The position numbers and the translations under genes are program-made. Below the pieces are notes generated by a model. That model saw only the letters and a list, made by a program, of their open reading frames with translations, did not search any database and was not told the DNA's origin. From positions 3,660,501 to 3,724,500 of the forward strand of contig NZ_CP022655.2 of the NCBI RefSeq assembly GCF_002243345.2: a stretch of 64,000 nt of DNA, read 5' to 3'. Source of the stretch: Paenibacillus sp. RUD330. Lineage in GTDB: Bacteria > Bacillota > Bacilli > Paenibacillales > Paenibacillaceae. Every line of letters begins with the position of its first letter. Within the stretch, counting starts at the first letter, position 1. This document shows positions 9,096-17,644 of this stretch, piece by piece.

Positions 9096-9914
9096 TTACA
9101 TCTTGACCGAGCCGACCGTCATGCCCTTGACATACATCTTCTGCATGAACGGGAACGCCATCAGGATCGGAATGACCGTGATCAGCGCGCCGGCCATGAG
9201 CTCGTTCCACTTCTTGAACGACGAGGAGTCCAGGTACATGAGCCCCATCGGGAGCGTGAACATGCTTTGCTTGTCGACGATGATCATCGGCCAGAGGATG
9301 TTGTTCCAGCTGCCGATGAAGTTGAGGATCGCGATCGTGCCGATCGCCGGCAGCGCCAGCGGCAGGTAGATGCGCCAGTAGATCTTGAAGCTGCCGCAGC
9401 CGTCGAGCACGGCGCTCTCGTACAGCTCATGCGAGATCGTCCGGAAGTAGCTCGTGAACAGGAAGATCGCGAACGGAGCCGCGCCGTTGATCATCGGCAG
9501 GATCATGCCGATGTACGAGTTCTGCAGGCCGAGATTCGTCATGTTGATATAGAGCGGAATCAGCGTCGTCACGCCCGGCACGAGCAGCAGGGCGATGAAC
9601 GTGTAATAGAAGATTTTTTTGCCGCGGTACCTGAACTTGGCGAACGAATACCCCATCATCGTGTAGATGACGACGACGCCGATGATGACGAAGAGGCTGA
9701 CGACGACGCTGTTGACGAAGAACTGGTAGAAGTTCAGCTTGTTCCATACCTCTCCGAAGTTGGACCAGAGCGGCGCCGCCTTGGGAAAGGGGGATTGCGG
9801 ATTCGCGAGCGAGTCCTGGGTCGTCTTGAGAGACGTCCCGATCATCCACAGAAACGGGTACACGCAGGTGACGCCGTACACGACAAGTAGTAGATGCTTC
9901 AAGTATTTGACCAT
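9096..9914 (-). CDS. Carbohydrate ABC transporter permease, MalG/AraQ type
   Basis: 272-residue inner-membrane protein with about six transmembrane segments. It starts VKYLKHLLLVVYGVTCVYPFLWM, as CUT1-family second permeases do. The EAA motif is ELYESAVLDGCGSFKIYWRI, and the C-terminus ends GMTVGSVKM, the typical ...G-x-x-x-GAVK tail. GGAGGGTACCCGC precedes the ATG. It forms a transporter with the permease at 9927 and the binding protein at 10898; no ATPase gene is present, so a shared MsmX-type ATPase is likely, as is common in Firmicutes. Confidence 0.92.
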   Translation of the reverse strand: MVKYLKHLLLVVYGVTCVYPFLWMIGTSLKTTQDSLANPQSPFPKAAPLWSNFGEVWNKLNFYQFFVNSVVVSLFVIIGVVVIYTMMGYSFAKFRYRGKKIFYYTFIALLLVPGVTTLIPLYINMTNLGLQNSYIGMILPMINGAAPFAIFLFTSYFRTISHELYESAVLDGCGSFKIYWRIYLPLALPAIGTIAILNFIGSWNNILWPMIIVDKQSMFTLPMGLMYLDSSSFKKWNELMAGALITVIPILMAFPFMQKMYVKGMTVGSVKM

Positions 9915-9926
9915 GCGGGTACCCTC

Positions 9927-10820
9927 CTATATGTCCGCCTGGAAGGATCGGATGCTGAAGATGGCGATGACTCCCGTTACGAGGAAGGACACCCATCCGA
10001 TGGCGCTTGCCAAGCCGTAGTCGTTGTCGAGGAATGCGGTGCGGTACACGAGAGTTCCGATGACCTCGGAGCTTCCGCCCGGACCCCCGCCGGTCATGAT
10101 GAACACGTTCTCGAACGTCTGGAACGCCCCGTTGATCATCTGGATGACGGCGATCAGCGTGATCGGCTTGAGCAGCGGCCATGTGATCTTGCGGATGAGG
10201 GTCGTCTTGCTCGCTCCGTCCACGCTGGCCGCCTCGTAGAGAGTTGGGTCGATGGACGTAAGTCCCGCATAATACAGGATGAGCGTGCCCGGAAGCCCGC
10301 CCCAGATCGTCGTCAGGATGATGCCCGTGAGCGAGGTCGACGAGCTGCCGAGCATGCCTCCGGGAATGACCAGGAAGTCCAGGCCGATCCATTGGAACAG
10401 CGAATTGAGCGCGCCGGCAGGCTCGAACAGCCCTTTCCACACGTAGAAGATCGCTACCCCGGACGCGATCATGGGCAGGAAATAGACGGTGCGGTACATC
10501 GCGGCCATCTTCGTGTTCTGCAGGGTGAACGCCAGCACGAGCGACACCGGCACGACGATGATCACCTGGAAGACGGCGATCAGCGCGTTGTGCAGCAGCG
10601 CCTTGTAGAAGTTCTGCGTGACGATCGGATCGTCGCCGAGCAGGAACTGGCGGAAGTTCGCCAGCCCTTCAAAGCGGGCCGTCGAGAAGTCGATGCCCGA
10701 CCAGTTGTAGAAGCTGAGCATGATGGAGAATCCGACCGAATACACCCCGACGCCGAGAAACAGCAGCACGCCGGGCAGCAGGAACAGATACGGAACCCAT
10801 TTGTTTTTTGTCGTTACCAT
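9927..10820 (-). CDS. Carbohydrate ABC transporter permease, MalF/UgpA type
   Basis: First permease of the mannoside transporter, about 297 residues with six transmembrane segments and the EAA loop TLYEAASVDGASKTTLIRKI. The start at 10820 (MVTTKNKWVPY) is preferred because AAGGTG lies 9 nt upstream; the longer alternative at 10832 would leave almost no spacing. It ends 12 bp before the second permease. The membrane topology and motif PYLFLLPGVLLFLGVGVYS are standard for the CUT1 family. Confidence 0.92.
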   Translation of the reverse strand: MVTTKNKWVPYLFLLPGVLLFLGVGVYSVGFSIMLSFYNWSGIDFSTARFEGLANFRQFLLGDDPIVTQNFYKALLHNALIAVFQVIIVVPVSLVLAFTLQNTKMAAMYRTVYFLPMIASGVAIFYVWKGLFEPAGALNSLFQWIGLDFLVIPGGMLGSSSTSLTGIILTTIWGGLPGTLILYYAGLTSIDPTLYEAASVDGASKTTLIRKITWPLLKPITLIAVIQMINGAFQTFENVFIMTGGGPGGSSEVIGTLVYRTAFLDNDYGLASAIGWVSFLVTGVIAIFSIRSFQADI

Positions 10821-10897
10821 CTCAAACATCACCTTCAGGCTCTTGGAGTAACGGCCGGCAGGCGCTGGATGCGCCGGCCGGCCGGATGGATCGGGAC

Positions 10898-12277
10898 TTA
10901 GTTGCCGCTCGCCTCAAGCTTCGCCATCGTGTCGTCGAATTTCTTCGCCGCCTGCTCCGCCGTCATCTTCTTCTCGATGACCGACTGCAGGGACTGGGCG
11001 AACACTTCCCATTCCTTGTGCTTGCCGCGGAAGGAGTTGATCGCCGGGGAAGCCTCGGAATAAGGTCCCGGCTCCTTGGCGAACGCGTCCGAGATGGACT
11101 TCAGATTCGGGTCGAGCTTGGCGGCATGCTCGCCGAGATTGACAGCCGGCACCGTATAGGCTCCATTGGCGAACGCAACGGCCGCATCGGGATCGGTTGT
11201 CATGAAGGTGATGAAATCAAGCGCCGCATCGCGGTTTTTGGAATCCTTGTTCACCGACAGCTGCGTCAGCGTGAACGGATCGGTCGTCCAGGCCTGGATT
11301 TTGGAGCCTTCCAGCGGCGGCACCGGGAACGTGATGATATCCTCCGGCTTCATGCCCATGGCGAGCAGCGTCGACATCGTGAAGGAGCCTCCGAGATCGA
11401 ACGCCGCCTTGCCTGCCGCGAACGCCTGATCGGCGCCGTCGATGTCGGTCGACAGGATGCCCGGCATGAGCAGATCCTTGCCCGCCAGCGTCTCCATCGC
11501 CTTGACGACCGGCAGGTTGGCGGGATCGCTCATTTTGGCCTTGCGCTCCAGCAGGTCGATGTAGCCCTGTGGTCCGCCATGCATGATGGAGAGCGCCGAG
11601 CCGGCCCAGTTTTCCCACAGGTCCGGAATTTTCGCTCCGAACACGAGGCCCGGCGTGCCGCTCTTCGCCTTGACGGCTTCCATCATCGCAGTGAATTCCT
11701 CCCACGTTTTCGGCGCTTCCGCCTTCACCCCGGCGTCCTCCAGCAGCTTCTTGTTGCCGTAGAAGGTGAAGAAGCCTCCGATGTCGAGCGGCAGGCCGTA
11801 GAATTCGCCGACCTTCAGCCCTTTCTGGACCGTCGTGGCATTTTTGTCGGTCTTCCAGGAGTCCGCCTGGCTCTGCGTGATGCGGATCGGGTCCATCGCG
11901 GTGCCGACGTATTTCCCAAGGACGTCGTCCTTGATCTCGCCGGACAGCTCCAGCACGGAGCCTTCGATGGAGTCGCCCGCCGTCGCCCACCAGTTGATGA
12001 CATCCGGCAGGTTCTTGGAGTTGGCCGCCGCCTGGAACTTCTGCCGGTACGTGTCGTCCGGAGTGAACGTGTCGATCTTGACCTTCACGCCCGTCTTCTG
12101 CTCGTACAGCTTGGCCGCCGCCTCGAAGCCCGGCGTGTACGCCACCTTCCATGTCCACATCGTCAGCTCCTTGCCGGAGCCCGCTGCGTTATCGTTGCCT
12201 CCGCCGCCCGAGCAAGCGCTCAGCAAGAGAGCGGATGCCGTCATCGTCGATAGGATGAAACCTGCTTTTCTGTTCAT
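10898..12277 (-). CDS. Sugar ABC transporter solute-binding lipoprotein (family 1)
   Basis: About 459 residues. The N-terminus has a lipoprotein signal peptide with lipobox LLSAC followed by a Gly/Asn-rich linker (SGGGGNDNAAGSG). The mature part is a type-1 extracellular solute-binding protein of the MalE/UgpB class (KELTMWTWKVAYTPGFEAAAKLYEQ). The ATG at 12277 is chosen because AAGGTGG ends 6 nt upstream; a TTG two codons earlier would directly abut that box. It is the first gene of the transporter operon and stands downstream of the terminator of the GH99-like gene, so it needs its own promoter in 12278-12430. The ligand is probably a mannoside, judged only by neighbours. Confidence 0.92.
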   Translation of the reverse strand: MNRKAGFILSTMTASALLLSACSGGGGNDNAAGSGKELTMWTWKVAYTPGFEAAAKLYEQKTGVKVKIDTFTPDDTYRQKFQAAANSKNLPDVINWWATAGDSIEGSVLELSGEIKDDVLGKYVGTAMDPIRITQSQADSWKTDKNATTVQKGLKVGEFYGLPLDIGGFFTFYGNKKLLEDAGVKAEAPKTWEEFTAMMEAVKAKSGTPGLVFGAKIPDLWENWAGSALSIMHGGPQGYIDLLERKAKMSDPANLPVVKAMETLAGKDLLMPGILSTDIDGADQAFAAGKAAFDLGGSFTMSTLLAMGMKPEDIITFPVPPLEGSKIQAWTTDPFTLTQLSVNKDSKNRDAALDFITFMTTDPDAAVAFANGAYTVPAVNLGEHAAKLDPNLKSISDAFAKEPGPYSEASPAINSFRGKHKEWEVFAQSLQSVIEKKMTAEQAAKKFDDTMAKLEASGN

Positions 12278-12429
12278 GGCCAACCACCTTTTCTGTATTC
12301 AGCTTGGAGTCTTTTCTTGCGGCGGCTGTCCGCCTCGCCTTTTCATCGTAGCGCAGGAGACGGCAGAGCTTACAGGAGGCGGTATTGGCTTTTGCAGGCC
12401 GATCTTGGCTTTGTCGGAGTCCACGCGAA

Positions 12430-12467
12430 AAAGCCCCCATGGGACGATATCGTCCCATGGGGGCTTT
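12430..12467 (-). terminator. Perfect palindromic terminator
   Basis: A perfect 38-bp palindrome (19-bp arms, centre between 12448 and 12449) begins 7 bp after the GH99-like stop codon. It is followed on the minus strand by a TTTTT run. It separates the secreted hydrolase gene from the transporter operon. Confidence 0.88.
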
Positions 12468-12473
12468 GGCGGC

Positions 12474-14165
12474 TCAGCGATGGCTTGTCGGATGGGTCGC
12501 CGTGACCGGCAGCTCTCCCTTGAACATGCGGTTGATGTCTCCCGCAAGCCTCAGGTAGAAGTCAGACGATACCGACACGCCGTCCGCGTCGAGCGTCAGG
12601 AAGTATTGATTCGTCGGAATCATGGAGCTGTTCTCGGCGATTTTGGCGATGGCCGTTCCTTCATCGTATTCGTCGAACATCGCCACGTAGCCGGTGTTGA
12701 TGCCGACCGACTTCATGTCGTAAGCCTGCCTCCACATGAAATCGCCGTGCATGCGCGGATTCTCGTTGCGCGGGCCTCCGGTCATGTTGGACCAGGCCGA
12801 GCCCGGCCAGATGACCGGCTGGTAGGCGATATTGTTCTGCTGCGTGAACGTGTAGTCCGGCTGCCAGACGTTGGTCTTCCAGCTGTCCGCGTCGTTCATG
12901 TCGTGGAAGCGGCCGACGAACCACGGGGAGATCATGTCCAGCGACTTGTACACGTCGAGGAATCCGGCCTTGGAGTCGTTGACGCCCGTGCGCCAGTAGG
13001 CCGGCACGCCGCCGATGACGTAGACGCCCTGCTGCTTGAACCAGCTGATCAGGCCCGCCGACTCGGCAGCCGTGCCGGGACGGTCGGTGAAGCCGATGCC
13101 CCAGATGCAGACGACGGTTTTGCCGTTCTGCTTGGCGTAGGCGCTGGACGAGGGAAGGCCCATCGCGTTCACGACGTTCGTCGTCCAGTCATGCTTGACG
13201 GCATTGACCCAGTTGGAGGCGTTCATGCCGGTGATGTCATACATGACGTAGAACTTGCGGCTGTTCGCCTCCGCCGCGTTCTTCACCTTGACGGCGACGC
13301 TGTCGCGGTTCGTCTTCCAGTTGTTCGGCGTGTCGCTCTCATCCGCGCCGAAGCGCTGGAGGGCGGCTCCGTCGATATTGTACGTCTTCATCCATTCGAA
13401 ATGCTTGCTCACCGTCTCCTGGTCATAGGAGGAGAACAGCTTGGCCGCGGAGCCGTTGCCGAAGCTGCCGAGTCCGGTCTGGTACGACTTCGTGTATTCC
13501 CTCATGTCGGGATACAGCTCGAAGTTGACGTTGCCGGTCGCCGCCGGAGCGCTGCTGTTCTTGGACCAGTGCACCCAGCCTCCGTTCGGCGAGCCGTCGC
13601 CGGCGGCGTTGAACCAGCCCTGATAGCCCGCAAACAGCTTGCCGACGACGTCTCCGCCGCTAGGCGCCGATGCCTGATTGAACTTGAACCATAAAATGTT
13701 GAACAGGTTGCCGGCGCCTCCGGTGAATTTGAGATAAAGCGTGTGGACGCCGCTTGCTCCGGAAACGGAGCATGACTTCGTCTGCCAGCTCTGCCAGCCT
13801 CCCGTGCCCGGGACGGCGCAGGTGCCGATGAGCGTGCCGCCCGCGCTGTCGAGGCGCGCCTCGATGCTGCCGCCGCTGTTGTTGCTGGCGACGCGGACGT
13901 CGAGCGACGATGCTCCGCTGCCGAAGTCGACTCCCGTGAACGCGATGTAGTCGCCGTTGTCGATGAAGGCGACGTTCTGGCCTCCCTCGCTCGAGGCTTC
14001 GAGCTGGATGCCGGACTGGCTGCTGTAGCCGGAAGCGGCCGTCTGGGCGAACGCCGATGCGGCGGATGCCTGGCTGGCGGACAGGGACATCCCCGTGGCC
14101 AGCATGGCGATGGCGACGAGCAGAGAGAGCAGGCGGCGACGGGTGAGACGATGGGATTTGTTCAT
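12474..14165 (-). CDS. Secreted CBM6 plus GH99/GH71-like glycoside hydrolase
   Basis: 563 residues. The N-terminal signal peptide (RRRLLSLLVAIAMLATGMS...ASA, about 38 residues) is followed by a carbohydrate-binding module of the CBM6 type (about 45-165, with YSSQSGIQLEAS at the start and HTLYLKFTGG near the end). The catalytic region from about residue 180 starts VGKLFAGYQGWFNAAGDGS and matches the GH71/GH99-like family, which includes endo-alpha-mannosidases and alpha-glucanases. AAAGGAGG precedes the ATG. Given the adjacent GH38 alpha-mannosidase, endo-acting cleavage of alpha-mannan outside the cell is the best guess. A perfect cre site lies about 117 bp upstream. The exact substrate is not shown by sequence. 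Confidence 0.85.
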   Translation of the reverse strand: MNKSHRLTRRRLLSLLVAIAMLATGMSLSASQASAASAFAQTAASGYSSQSGIQLEASSEGGQNVAFIDNGDYIAFTGVDFGSGASSLDVRVASNNSGGSIEARLDSAGGTLIGTCAVPGTGGWQSWQTKSCSVSGASGVHTLYLKFTGGAGNLFNILWFKFNQASAPSGGDVVGKLFAGYQGWFNAAGDGSPNGGWVHWSKNSSAPAATGNVNFELYPDMREYTKSYQTGLGSFGNGSAAKLFSSYDQETVSKHFEWMKTYNIDGAALQRFGADESDTPNNWKTNRDSVAVKVKNAAEANSRKFYVMYDITGMNASNWVNAVKHDWTTNVVNAMGLPSSSAYAKQNGKTVVCIWGIGFTDRPGTAAESAGLISWFKQQGVYVIGGVPAYWRTGVNDSKAGFLDVYKSLDMISPWFVGRFHDMNDADSWKTNVWQPDYTFTQQNNIAYQPVIWPGSAWSNMTGGPRNENPRMHGDFMWRQAYDMKSVGINTGYVAMFDEYDEGTAIAKIAENSSMIPTNQYFLTLDADGVSVSSDFYLRLAGDINRMFKGELPVTATHPTSHR

Positions 14166-14281
14166 AAGTTCCTCCTTTTGATCTCGATCGGATCATGAAT
14201 TGCGGCATCCTCTGGCTGCAACCGCTGCTGCGTGTGCTGCCGCTGATTCGGCAGCCCTTTCCACCTCCTCGACCCCGTTTC

Positions 14282-14295
14282 AGCAAGCGCTTTCA
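14282..14295 (-). promoter_or_regulatory. Catabolite-responsive element (cre) upstream of the GH99-like gene
   Basis: The minus strand reads TGAAAGCGCTTGCT, which fits the CcpA consensus TGWAARCGYTWNCW at every position. It lies about 117 bp before the start codon of the secreted hydrolase, which would place the mannan cluster under carbon catabolite control. Confidence 0.72.
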
Positions 14296-14535
14296 TAAAT
14301 CGGCAGGCTTGCTTTCTCCAGTTTAGCGATGGAATCTCCTTCCATCCATAGGGCGGATTTATCTTTCCCAGGGCAAACCGATACGGTTTCATCCCTCTTT
14401 CGGCTTCTGCAATGAGAACGCTCTATTGTGAGGATGGCCGAGTCGTGATAAGCGTTGCAAACACGCGTTCACATCCTTCATCCTGTGCGCGGAACCCCAT
14501 GGAACCCATTCCCTCATGTCAGGAGAGACAGCGAA
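14296..14535. other. Intergenic region with a LacI-type inverted repeat
   Basis: No gene is seen here. A 15-bp inverted repeat, AAACCGATACGGTTT (14375-14389), has the form of a LacI-family operator. It could serve the minus-strand hydrolase or the decayed plus-strand reductase. The AGGAG box at about 14521-14525 belongs to the reductase remnant. Confidence 0.4.
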
Positions 14536-14818
14536 ATGATATACAGGAAGCTTGGCCGCTCCGGCCTCAAGGTCAGCGAGATCAGTCTCGGCAGCTGGAT
14601 GACGTACGGACATACGGTTGGCGAAAATACGGGAGCGAAGCCGGTCGACCGCGTCTTCGAGCTCGGCATCAACTTCATCGACACCGCCAATGTGTGTTCT
14701 CCCCTCTCGCCCAAGGCATGCTGACCGGCAAGTACCGGCTCGGACAAGAGCTTCCGCAGGGCAGCCGCGCGAGCGATCCGAAGACGAACATGTGGATCAA
14801 GAACTACTTGCATCCACC
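14536..14818 (+). pseudogene. Aldo/keto reductase remnant with a large internal deletion
   Basis: The intact N-terminus MIYRKLGRSGLKVSEISLGS, behind an AGGAG box, continues to FIDTANV. It then jumps, out of frame, to SPLAQGMLTGKYRLGQELPQ and NMWIKNYL in the next frame. In the YrpG/Kv-beta-like reductase family these two parts are normally separated by about 170-180 residues, so the central catalytic barrel is missing. The stop after SPKAC confirms loss of function. Confidence 0.8.
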
Positions 14819-14821
14819 GGT

Positions 14822-15220
14822 TCAAGGTTTGATCTCCACCTTTTCCGCAAACCAGTGTCCATTTCTCCATTTCACGCTCATCTTGATGTTCTCCACCGAT
14901 CCGAACCGATGGTCGCCGGCTTGGAAGGAAAAGCTCTGCTTGGCATAAACAGCGGCTCCAAAAAAATAATGAACCGGAACGATGGAAATGATCTCATGTT
15001 TGTTCGGCTCATAGCGGTAAGGCGACTGCACCAACCCGCGCTTCAGCGGATTCAGCTTGTCGTAGGCCTGCTCGTTCATGTAGGGAGCGAAGTTTATATT
15101 CGTTTGCATTCCAATCGTCATTATTTTTTGGACGCCGTTCCTTATCCAGATGAAGCCCGCGGTATATGCGGACAGGAATAGGAGCAGCAAGACAAGGAGC
15201 AGCGGGAGCTTCTTTTTCAT
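14822..15220 (-). CDS. Small membrane-anchored protein of unknown function
   Basis: About 132 residues. The N-terminus is a single hydrophobic helix (KKKLPLLLVLLLLFLSAYTAGF) that anchors or exports the protein. The remainder is soluble, with no motif recognised (ends ...KWRNGHWFAEKVEIKP). The start is placed at the ATG at 15220, 10 nt after GGAGG; a GTG one codon earlier is equally possible. It follows the amidase-like gene on the same strand, separated by a terminator, and both share nearly the same leader (AGGAGGAATGAT then GTGA). Function unknown. Confidence 0.62.
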   Translation of the reverse strand: MKKKLPLLLVLLLLFLSAYTAGFIWIRNGVQKIMTIGMQTNINFAPYMNEQAYDKLNPLKRGLVQSPYRYEPNKHEIISIVPVHYFFGAAVYAKQSFSFQAGDHRFGSVENIKMSVKWRNGHWFAEKVEIKP

Positions 15221-15240
15221 CACGATCATTCCTCCTTGTT

Positions 15241-15278
15241 AAAAAAACGCAATGGAGCCCCGCATGGTTGCGGAGCTC
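15241..15278 (-). terminator. Terminator after the amidase-like gene
   Basis: Stem GGAGCCCCGCA (15253-15263) pairs with TGCGGAGCTCC (15268-15278) with one mismatch. A T run follows on the minus strand (15241-15246). Confidence 0.75.
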
Positions 15279-15288
15279 CCAATAAAAA

Positions 15289-16326
15289 TCAGGTGATGTG
15301 GGTATACTGAGCCGTTACGACTGCATCTGTGTTCAGAATGTAATAATTCCACGGAACATTTTGCCTATTAGTGGTGTGGTAGCAGACGAGAGGATAACCT
15401 GTATTGATGTCATATCCGGTGACAATAGCGGTATGGTTTTTATCCCCATCGTTATATTTGTCATAGCTGATGATATCTCCGAGTTCCAGTTTTTTTACAT
15501 CGGATTCCGCTACGCCGTCAATCGTGTCCGATCCGCGGATCAACATGAAAAATTCTTCCGCATTTACCCATGGCACGGCATATAACCACTGTCCCGCGCT
15601 TCCCGATTGGATCCACCAATTCGGCCTTGCCGTGCCTCCGGCACTGTTGCGCATCGGTATTTTGCCGTTGAGCAAGGCTTGTGAGGCAAAATTCGTGCAA
15701 TCGTTGTCGAAGGCATAATAGGATGTATTATTGCTAAGCGCATGCTTGTAGGCATATTGAGCCGCCAAAATTCCGTTAAATGTATAGGGGGTCCATGAGC
15801 CAGACGCATAAGGAGTCACCGTAGTATCATTAGATAATTTCAGCTTGTCCATATCTGCTTTTTGCGTTTTATTCAAGTTTAGGACATCGCCTAAATCTGC
15901 TTTCACTTTTGGAAGGCTATTTTTTAGAAACTCTCCCTTTGGGCTGATTGTAAACGAAACGATATCCCCCATTCCGCTCGCCTGAGATGAGTTCTTCCAG
16001 TAGAACCTTTGTTCCAGATATCCTTTAATCAACATATTTCCATCCGCTGTCTTGCTTATATCTTGAAGGGTGAAGTCGGCGCTGTAATCCGACAATACAC
16101 TCCCGTTATCTTCTGCAAGTGCAATCAAGTAAAGGGCTTCGTCATGCTCGTCACTCATCTTTTCTTGCAGAATAAGATCCGCACGTTCTTTGAGCATCGT
16201 GGCAATAAGCGAGTCGGCTTGACTGACGGGTAAAACGGGTGGAGATGATTCAGCAAAAACGGAAGAACTTTGAATTCCTGCACAAAGAACAAATACCGAT
16301 GTCCATAAAGACAGCTTTTTCTTCAC
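15289..16326 (-). CDS. Secreted amidase_6-domain protein (NlpC/P60-like cysteine hydrolase fold)
   Basis: About 345 residues beginning MKKKLSLWTSVFVLCAGI, a signal peptide cleaved near SSVFA-ES. The GTG start at 16326 is chosen because GGAGG lies 7 nt upstream. The C-terminal half (from about residue 175) resembles the putative amidase domain: an N-terminal NYASGSWTPY-like entry, the catalytic-type motif FDNDCTNFASQAL with Cys, and NHTAIVTGYD with His. The middle region has no recognised domain. The gene is AT-richer than its surroundings, suggesting acquisition. Such proteins act outside the cell on peptide or cell-wall amide bonds, but no substrate is known. Confidence 0.78.
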   Translation of the reverse strand: MKKKLSLWTSVFVLCAGIQSSSVFAESSPPVLPVSQADSLIATMLKERADLILQEKMSDEHDEALYLIALAEDNGSVLSDYSADFTLQDISKTADGNMLIKGYLEQRFYWKNSSQASGMGDIVSFTISPKGEFLKNSLPKVKADLGDVLNLNKTQKADMDKLKLSNDTTVTPYASGSWTPYTFNGILAAQYAYKHALSNNTSYYAFDNDCTNFASQALLNGKIPMRNSAGGTARPNWWIQSGSAGQWLYAVPWVNAEEFFMLIRGSDTIDGVAESDVKKLELGDIISYDKYNDGDKNHTAIVTGYDINTGYPLVCYHTTNRQNVPWNYYILNTDAVVTAQYTHIT

Positions 16327-16676
16327 AATCATTCCTCCTGTAACCGATTTCAAATTATTTGATACATTCCAAATATAGTAAAATAAAGATAGTATTTCAT
16401 GAACATAAACTACCAATATAATACATTTATTATAGGACTATTGAATTATATTTCTGATTCCACACTTCCCGTATTAGGGGAGCTGCAGAAGATCTTGAAC
16501 CCTCGTTCAAACCGCTTGGACTGTTTCAAATCGTCGTGTAACAGTTGAAGCGGAGCCCAATTCAGGTGATCAAGAAGGTTAATCCGCGTACGAAGGGCGG
16601 TTTGACCCACATATCACAAGTTTAAAGAGCACCCTGTCCTAATAGGGCACCCTCGTCTGGTATTCCTGTCTGGACC
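16327..16676. other. AT-rich intergenic region
   Basis: About 350 bp between the amidase-like gene and the AraC gene. Possible minus-strand promoter elements for the amidase are TTGGTA and TACTAT about 16 bp apart near 16390-16420. No gene or clear terminator was seen. Confidence 0.4.
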
Positions 16677-16691
16677 ATACCCGAGCATGAG

Positions 16692-17528
16692 TCAGTTGTT
16701 GAACAAATTCCGATACTCCGTCGGCGTCATGCCTTCATGCTCCTGAAAGCGCTTGTTGAAATAGCTGGCGCTCGGATATCCGGCCCGTACGGCGATGTCT
16801 CCGATGTTGTCGTCCTTCCGCTCCAGCAGCTGCTGCTTCGCCATCTGCAGCCGGGCGCGCGTCACGAAGTCCGATGGCGTCATCTGCATGGCGCTTTTGA
16901 ACAGCTTGCAGAAATAATGCGGGCTCACCTCCGCGCGGTCCGCCCATTCCTGAAGGATGAACGGCTTCGCCGCCTCCTGCTGCATGAGCGGCAGCAGGCC
17001 GATGACGCGGCTCTCCGCCGGGCTCGTGCGCCCGGAAGTCAGGCTGACCGCCTGCTGCACGAACTCCGCGAGCACCGCATACGCCAGAGTGGACAGCAGC
17101 GCCGGCCGGGTCATGCTGTTCGCTTCGGCTTCCTGGAGCAGAGCGAGATGCGCCTCCTCCCAAGCAGCGGGCTGGCGCAGCTTCCACAGCTTGTTTTTGT
17201 GGAAGCCCCTTTCGATCATATAATCATGCAGCGTGCCGCCGTAGAAATGGATCCAGCGCACGTCCCACGGCTCCTCGCTGCTGCTGTAGTACCGCTGGCG
17301 CTGCAGCGGAAAATACAGAACCGCCTCGCCACGTTCCAGCTCATGGAGCTTGCCCTCCACCTCCACATATCCCCGTCCGGAAGCGACATAATGGATGTTG
17401 AAATTGTTCAGGGCGCCCGCTTCCCTCAGCACCGAGTGCGTGGGATATTCGGTGTATCTGCCGACCGATTCCGGAAAGACGAAGTACGGAAGATCCGGCC
17501 AGGTCAATAAATGGGCCTGCCGCTCCAT
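16692..17528 (-). CDS. AraC-family transcriptional regulator with cupin sensor
   Basis: About 278 residues. The N-terminal half is a cupin-like ligand domain (NIHYVASGRGYVEVEGKLHELERGEAVLYFP). The C-terminal half has two HTH motifs (ILQEWADRAEVSPHYFCKLF and GDIAVRAGYPSASYFNKRFQ) and ends MTPTEYRNLF. The start at 17528 (MERQAHLL) is preferred because GGAGGAG sits 6 nt upstream. It is divergent from the Gfo/Idh and aldo/keto reductase pair, its likely targets. Two TGACAATAT repeats lie in the shared promoter region. Confidence 0.88.
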   Translation of the reverse strand: MERQAHLLTWPDLPYFVFPESVGRYTEYPTHSVLREAGALNNFNIHYVASGRGYVEVEGKLHELERGEAVLYFPLQRQRYYSSSEEPWDVRWIHFYGGTLHDYMIERGFHKNKLWKLRQPAAWEEAHLALLQEAEANSMTRPALLSTLAYAVLAEFVQQAVSLTSGRTSPAESRVIGLLPLMQQEAAKPFILQEWADRAEVSPHYFCKLFKSAMQMTPSDFVTRARLQMAKQQLLERKDDNIGDIAVRAGYPSASYFNKRFQEHEGMTPTEYRNLFNN

Positions 17529-17542
17529 TGAAATCTCCTCCA

Positions 17543-17619
17543 TGACAATATTGTTCTAATGACCTTCAAAATATTATTATTTTTATTCTATCTTTCATTT
17601 CATATAATGACAATATAAT
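17543..17619 (+). promoter_or_regulatory. Divergent promoter region with TGACAATAT direct repeats
   Basis: TGACAATAT occurs at 17543-17551 and 17608-17616, 65 bp (about six helical turns) apart. The second copy overlaps a perfect -10 box TATAAT (17614-17619) that has no good -35 match, as expected for an activator-dependent promoter under the AraC gene next door. Confidence 0.42.
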
Positions 17620-17644
17620 CGTAGTTGTTGAAGGAGGAGATGTT

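Noticed and set aside
7744-9369. 541-codon plus-strand open reading frame opposite the GH38 gene
   Set aside because: The GH38 motifs on the other strand are unambiguous; this frame is rich in Arg/His/Leu without motif.
12430-12467. Perfect palindrome considered as an operator
   Set aside because: It directly follows a stop codon and ends in a T run, so a terminator explains it better.
16600-16660. Hairpin-like sequence near the end of the AraC gene, tested as a terminator
   Set aside because: The pairing is mostly a direct repeat of GCACCCT and not a stable stem; no clear T run.
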